From NCBI GenBank assembly GCA_036651575.1, contig JAVVXN010000048.1:1-10310 (forward strand): a stretch of 10,310 nucleotides of DNA, written 5' to 3'. Positions 7,248 through 10,310 of this stretch are shown here, piece after piece (the stretch's first letter is position 1; every line of letters starts with the position of its first letter). Under the pieces are notes generated by a model. It saw only the letters and a program-made list of their open reading frames with translations. It was not told where the DNA came from and did not search any database. The DNA comes from JAVWGW01 sp036651575. Its GTDB lineage: Bacteria > Actinomycetota > Coriobacteriia > Coriobacteriales > Eggerthellaceae. A program made the translations under genes and the position numbers.

Positions 7248-7814
7248 ATGGAGGTTTCCCGCCGTTGTGATTACGCCTGTCGCATTCTCCGCGCTGCCCA
7301 TAAACGCGACGAGGGATTTGTTTCCATTGCGGAAATCGCTGAAGAAGAATCTATCCCGTATGCGTTTGCGCGCAGTATTCAGCACGATCTGACTTCTGCC
7401 GGCTTTATTGCGACTGCGCGGGGCGCACACGGTGGCTTGGCCCTGAAGTGCGATCCTGCCACGGTGACGTTGCTCGATATCGTCATCGCTTTGCAGGGGC
7501 CGGCAAGCGTGTCGCAGTGCGCGGTTGACCCGCAGTCGTGTGCCAAGCAGCCATCGTGTGTTTTCAACCGTGTGTGGCAGGGTGCTGATAGTATTTTATT
7601 TTCCTACTTTTCCTCAATAACGCTTGGCGCTTTGTTTGAGCAGGGAGGCAATCACCCTCTGGTTGCTCAGGCGATGGATCTCAACGCGCAAAAGCTTCCC
7701 AATTTTCTCGAAGCCCTTTCTGGTATTCAGGAAGCAGCCGCAGCTCCGCTTGCAGAAGTTGTTCTGAACGCGGGTTCAGCGTGTGTCGCGTGCCCCGAAG
7801 CGGATAGAGGGTAG
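7248..7814 (+). CDS. Rrf2-family regulator, likely Fe-S sensing
   Basis: A 188-residue Rrf2-family winged-helix regulator. The N-terminus EVSRRCDYACRILRAA and the wing RGAHGGLAL (about 58-66) are family-typical, with a recognition helix near 35-51. Three cysteines, Cys91, Cys98 and Cys104, form a CX6CX5C pattern at the position where IscR and NsrR bind an iron-sulfur cluster, so the protein probably senses cluster status, oxygen, nitric oxide or peroxide. An unusual extra CxxC pair (Cys179, Cys182) lies six residues from the C-terminus. The tail is longer than in common members (about 150-165 residues). It starts two bases after the preceding stop, with AAGGGTGG about nine bases upstream, so translation is probably coupled. 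Likely targets are its own operon and perhaps rubrerythrin. Which signal it senses cannot be told. Confidence 0.88.
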   Translation: MEVSRRCDYACRILRAAHKRDEGFVSIAEIAEEESIPYAFARSIQHDLTSAGFIATARGAHGGLALKCDPATVTLLDIVIALQGPASVSQCAVDPQSCAKQPSCVFNRVWQGADSILFSYFSSITLGALFEQGGNHPLVAQAMDLNAQKLPNFLEALSGIQEAAAAPLAEVVLNAGSACVACPEADRG

Positions 7815-7825
7815 TAGCGCGCGCC

Positions 7826-8662
7826 ATGCTTGATCTGGATGCTTTTGTAGCCCACGTATGGCAGCAGGGCGCTTGTTTTGAGCGCGATGACCTTCCGTGG
7901 CGCCACACCGATGACGCCTATGAAATCTTGGTTTCCGAGGTTATGCTGCAGCAGACGCAGGTCGCTCGTGTGCGTACTCACTGGGAAGCCTTCCTGGCGT
8001 TGTTTCCCACGCTTGATGCTCTCGCTGCATCCGATACCGCCACAATGCTCGAAGCGTGGCAGGGACTTGGTTACAATCGCCGTGCGCTTGCGCTCAAGCG
8101 GAGTGCCGAAATCTGTTCGGCACAGTATGCGGGCGTGTTGCCTCATTCACTTGATCGCCTACTGGCGCTGCCCGGCATAGGACCGGCGACGGCGGCAGGG
8201 GTATTCGCCTTTGCCTACAACAAGCCTTCGGTCTACCTCGAAACGAACGTGCGCACGGTGTTTATCCATGATTTGTTTCCCGACCAGACCTCAATCAGCG
8301 ACAAGATGCTGTATCCCTTGGTTGAAGCCACCTGTTCGACACAAGACCCTCGAGGGTGGTATTATGCTCTGCTCGATTACGGTGCGCATCTCAAGCAGGT
8401 GGTGGTCAATCCCAGCAGAAAGAGTGCCCACTACGCGCGCCAGTCGACGTTTGCGGGATCGCGCCGACAGAAGCGGGCCGAAGCGTTGCGGCAGGTACTT
8501 TCCTGTCCGGGCATGACCGATGCAGCGCTTTTCGCAGCGCTCAATGAGGGCGAGCGAAGTGCAGGACGCGACGCGATCGATGAAGAAACGTATCGCTCTA
8601 TCGTGGGCGATTTGGTCAAAGAAGGATTTTTTCAAAGCAACAATGGTTCTTATCATGTCTGA
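7826..8662 (+). CDS. MutY-like HhH-GPD DNA glycosylase lacking the Fe-S loop
   Basis: A 278-residue helix-hairpin-helix DNA glycosylase closest to MutY, the enzyme that removes adenine mispaired with 8-oxoguanine. Visible motifs are LPWR (23-26), SEVMLQQTQVARV (37-49) with the MutY catalytic Glu at Glu38, GLGYNRRA (80-87) and the hairpin LPGIGPATAAG (115-125). The residue equal to the essential MutY Asp (in DGNV) is Glu139 in LETNV. The hairpin has Ala121 where endonuclease III has Lys, arguing against lyase activity. After the core, at LDYGAHLK, there is no four-cysteine cluster loop. Instead of the Nudix-like MutY C-terminus, residues about 205-278 look like a small winged helix ending in EGFFQSNNGSYHV. 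Base specificity may therefore differ from classical MutY. It starts 11 bases after the Rrf2 stop; GAGGG lies about 14 bases upstream, so initiation probably relies on coupling. Confidence 0.8.
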   Translation: MLDLDAFVAHVWQQGACFERDDLPWRHTDDAYEILVSEVMLQQTQVARVRTHWEAFLALFPTLDALAASDTATMLEAWQGLGYNRRALALKRSAEICSAQYAGVLPHSLDRLLALPGIGPATAAGVFAFAYNKPSVYLETNVRTVFIHDLFPDQTSISDKMLYPLVEATCSTQDPRGWYYALLDYGAHLKQVVVNPSRKSAHYARQSTFAGSRRQKRAEALRQVLSCPGMTDAALFAALNEGERSAGRDAIDEETYRSIVGDLVKEGFFQSNNGSYHV

Positions 8663-8679
8663 AGTGAAGGGGAAAGCAC

Positions 8680-9261
8680 ATGGGATTTATCGAGATATTT
8701 CTAATTGGTGTCGGGGTGTCAATGGATGCCTGCGCGGCTTCTATCTGCAAAGGGTTGGGTATGAAGCAGCTCGACATGAAGCAGGCGGGGATTATAGCGG
8801 CGTTTTTTGGTGTATTCCAAGGAGCTATGCTGCTGATCGGATGGATATTCGGAACGCAGTTTGAACTTTATATCACCAGCGTTGATCACTGGGTGGCTTT
8901 TGGCTTGCTGATCGTTATCGGCGGCAAGATGCTGTGGGATGCTTTTCGATCAAAACCGGAAGAAGATTGCGACGTTGCAACCGATAAGCCTCTCGATTAC
9001 CGATTGCTGATCACGCTTGCGCTCGCCACGAGTATCGATGCGCTTGCCGTCGGTGTCTCGCTTGCCTTTTTGCAGGTCGATATCGTTGTTGCCGCCCTTC
9101 TTATTTGCGCTACAACGTTTGGCCTTTCTTTAGGTGGCGTTGTCCTCGGGCACAAATTTGGCGCGCGCTACGAAAAACCGGCAACGATTATCGGTGGCGT
9201 AGTGCTTATTATCATCGGTTGTAAAATACTCGTTGAACACCTTGGCTTGCTGCCGTTTTAA
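8680..9261 (+). CDS. mntP: Manganese efflux pump MntP
   Basis: A 193-residue membrane protein of the MntP family (formerly DUF204), which exports Mn2+ across the cytoplasmic membrane. Six hydrophobic segments lie near residues 3-25, 36-58, 70-88, 108-131, 134-157 and 168-186. The two conserved acidic motifs are present: SMDACAASICKGL with Asp16 and Gly25, and ATSIDALAVG with Asp120; both aspartates are needed for export in Escherichia coli MntP. Length equals that of the family. AAGGGGAA (8667-8674) precedes the ATG by five bases. It follows the glycosylase by 17 bases with no room for a promoter, and no manganese riboswitch is visible. Expression should thus follow the Rrf2-containing operon, linking manganese balance to redox or iron-sulfur stress. 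Confidence 0.93.
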   Translation: MGFIEIFLIGVGVSMDACAASICKGLGMKQLDMKQAGIIAAFFGVFQGAMLLIGWIFGTQFELYITSVDHWVAFGLLIVIGGKMLWDAFRSKPEEDCDVATDKPLDYRLLITLALATSIDALAVGVSLAFLQVDIVVAALLICATTFGLSLGGVVLGHKFGARYEKPATIIGGVVLIIIGCKILVEHLGLLPF

Positions 9262-9331
9262 TCAGAATGATCTGGTAGGGTGTCCGCGGTATGTGAAGAG
9301 TTCGTGAAAGCTTCCTGCGGCGCATGAGCGT

Positions 9332-9379
9332 TTGTGCAGGGGGCGAATGGATTCGCTATAATTGATACGATGTATCAAT
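9332..9379 (+). promoter_or_regulatory. Rubrerythrin promoter with two palindromic operator candidates
   Basis: A consensus -10 TATAAT (9357-9362) is present with a weak -35 TTGTGC (9332-9337) at a long 19-base spacing. Between them lies a perfect palindrome, GCGAAT-GG-ATTCGC (9343-9356). Overlapping the end of the -10 and covering the expected start of transcription is a second one, ATTGATAC-GAT-GTATCAAT (9361-9379), with 8-bp perfect arms. The position would block polymerase, so repression is the simplest reading. The sites do not resemble the classical PerR box. Confidence 0.65.
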
Positions 9380-9404
9380 AAGGATGAACGACGAAAGGAA
9401 CATC

Positions 9405-9944
9405 ATGGATTTGAAGGGATCGAAGACCGAAGCTAACCTGTGGACCGCATTCGCGGGGGAGTCTCAGGCGCATACCAAGTACGAATACTATGCGAGCAAG
9501 GCTAAAAAAGAAGGCTACGTGCAGATTCAGAATATCTTCCTTGAAACGTCGAAGAACGAAAAAGAACATGCAGAACTGTGGTTTAAGGCTTTGCATGGCG
9601 GCGCCGTTCCCACGACGCTTGACAACTTGGCCGATGCTGCCAACGGTGAAAACTACGAGTGGACCGATATGTACGCCGAATTTGCGGCAACGGCGCGTGA
9701 GGAGGGCTTTGCCGATTTGGCAGAAGTGCTCGATGGTGTTGCCGGCGTCGAAAAAGAGCACGAAGCGCGTTATCGTGCCTTGATCGAACGCATCAACAAC
9801 GGTGAAGTGTTTAAGCGTGGGGAAGTGTATGCCTGGAAGTGCGGCAATTGCGGTCATATCCATATTGGCAAGGAAGCACCGGAAGTATGCCCGGTTTGTG
9901 CCCATGGACGTGAATACTTCGAAATTCGCGCTGAAAACTACTAA
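9405..9944 (+). CDS. rbr: Rubrerythrin
   Basis: A 179-residue rubrerythrin, a cytoplasmic non-haem diiron protein that reduces hydrogen peroxide to water in anaerobes using electrons from NAD(P)H via rubredoxin-type partners. The ferritin-like four-helix part (1-130) has Glu19 in AFAGESQA, ExxH motifs at Glu52-His55 and Glu116-His119, and an ExxE pair Glu82/Glu85, together giving the diiron site ligands. The C-terminal rubredoxin-like domain has Cys146/Cys149 and Cys162/Cys165 for the FeS4 centre. Length matches classical rubrerythrin (about 190). The ATG at 9405 is preferred over an in-frame ATG at 9384: GAAAGGA lies five bases before it and family members begin with MxxLKGxxT. It has its own promoter and terminator, so it is likely monocistronic. 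Confidence 0.96.
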   Translation: MDLKGSKTEANLWTAFAGESQAHTKYEYYASKAKKEGYVQIQNIFLETSKNEKEHAELWFKALHGGAVPTTLDNLADAANGENYEWTDMYAEFAATAREEGFADLAEVLDGVAGVEKEHEARYRALIERINNGEVFKRGEVYAWKCGNCGHIHIGKEAPEVCPVCAHGREYFEIRAENY

Positions 9945-9951
9945 AAGGTCT

Positions 9952-9991
9952 CTTTTTTCGGGTGATGGTCAGGAAAAAGTACCGAAAAAAG
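9952..9991. repeat. Inverted repeat just after rubrerythrin
   Basis: CTTTTTTCGG (9952-9961) and CCGAAAAAAG (9982-9991) are perfect 10-bp inverted arms with a 20-base loop. A second, shorter pairing, ACCGA (9981-9985) with TCGGT (9999-10003), uses part of the same arm and is followed by a T-run (10003-10007). The two are mutually exclusive. This may be a weak first terminator or a 3' stabilising hairpin. Confidence 0.5.
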
Positions 9992-10042
9992 GAGTCTCTC
10001 GGTTTTTCTTGTGTATATTGATTCTCTTTTATTCAACGTTTT

Positions 10043-10080
10043 AAGTAAAAAAATCCTACAAAAGTGGGATTTTTTTACTT
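10043..10080. terminator. Strong bidirectional Rho-independent terminator
   Basis: AAGTAAAAAAATCC (10043-10056) pairs perfectly with GGATTTTTTTACTT (10067-10080). The inner bases TAC/GTG extend the stem through one T-G wobble, giving a 17-bp stem closed by an AAAA loop (10060-10063). A-run and T-run on the two arms would allow termination on either strand. It ends the rubrerythrin transcript about 100 bases after its stop. Confidence 0.85.
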
Positions 10081-10310
10081 TACCCTGCAAAATGGGTTCT
10101 TTCGTATTGTATTTATTGGCGTTTTGATGCATTGTGAAGCGCGAGATATGAGGGAAAATGCGTTTTTGTGTTACTTTCCGCGGATAGAGTAACATTCCTA
10201 TGCCACTAACAGGTCAATTTCACCTGTTGGCTCACTTTTCTGCATACTCGAGATTGTTCTACCGGAAAATAAGATTGTAGTATCAGACGAGAACACCCGA
10301 GGAGGTGTAC
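10081..10310 (+). promoter_or_regulatory. Gene-free leader of a downstream gene with hairpins and RBS
   Basis: No coding region is convincing here. Two hairpins stand out: TGTTACT (10169-10175) with AGTAACA (10188-10194), extended inward by T-G and T-A pairs; and AACAGGT (10208-10214) with ACCTGTT (10222-10228), extended outward by T-G and C-G. A candidate promoter TTGTTC (10254-10259) with TAGTAT (10278-10283), 18-base spacing, precedes GGAGGTG (10301-10307), a near-ideal ribosome binding site. The gene it serves must start within a few bases after the window. Confidence 0.5.

Noticed and set aside
9375..9905. Minus-strand open frame of 176 codons opposite rubrerythrin
   Set aside because: Rubrerythrin is unmistakable on the + strand and the antisense product has no recognisable features.
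10169..10194. BirA-type operator (TGTTAC...GTAACA)
   Set aside because: Half-sites and spacing only loosely resemble known BirA sites and no biotin gene is visible in the window.
9941..10195. Minus-strand open frame of 84 codons after rubrerythrin
   Set aside because: It runs through the strong terminator hairpin and is low-complexity, Lys-rich AT-driven sequence.
1..10310. CRISPR array, insertion sequence, tRNA or rRNA
   Set aside because: No regularly spaced repeats, transposase, terminal repeats with target duplications, or RNA gene signatures were seen.

Overview
The window reads as a piece of a medium-GC, anaerobe-like bacterial chromosome with every convincing gene on the + strand. 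Rubrerythrin, a cysteine-containing Rrf2 regulator, and an ABC exporter pair whose second subunit has a Gly/Met/Pro-rich N-terminus all suggest an anaerobic actinobacterium of the Coriobacteriia type. That placement is inference from gene style only; no rRNA or marker gene is present to confirm it.

Region 1 (about 1-5538) is a MarR-family regulator followed by a two-subunit ABC exporter and a HAD-IB phosphatase. The MarR promoter carries two imperfect palindromes over and beside its -10 element, so the regulator probably represses its own operon. The exporter is a classic asymmetric heterodimer. The first subunit has lost its catalytic Glu and switch His and carries an insertion of about 135 residues between TM1 and TM2. 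The second subunit is catalytically intact. The genes overlap or are closely spaced, and a weak terminator follows the phosphatase.

Region 2 (about 5539-9261) is a tight four-gene operon: an unrecognised AAA+-fold protein lacking a usable P-loop, an Rrf2 regulator with three cluster-type cysteines, a MutY-like DNA glycosylase without the Fe-S loop, and the MntP manganese exporter. Gaps are only 2, 11 and 17 bases. The set looks like a redox- or metal-stress module: Fe-S sensing, repair of oxidised DNA, and manganese efflux.

Region 3 (about 9262-10310) has rubrerythrin, a peroxide-reducing enzyme, behind its own promoter with two nested palindromes. One palindrome shares the 9-mer CGATGTATC with the promoter region of the region 2 operon, which raises the possibility that the Rrf2 protein controls both. 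A very strong hairpin terminator (17-bp stem, AAAA loop) follows. The last 230 bases are a gene-free leader with two hairpins and a ribosome binding site for a gene that starts outside the window.
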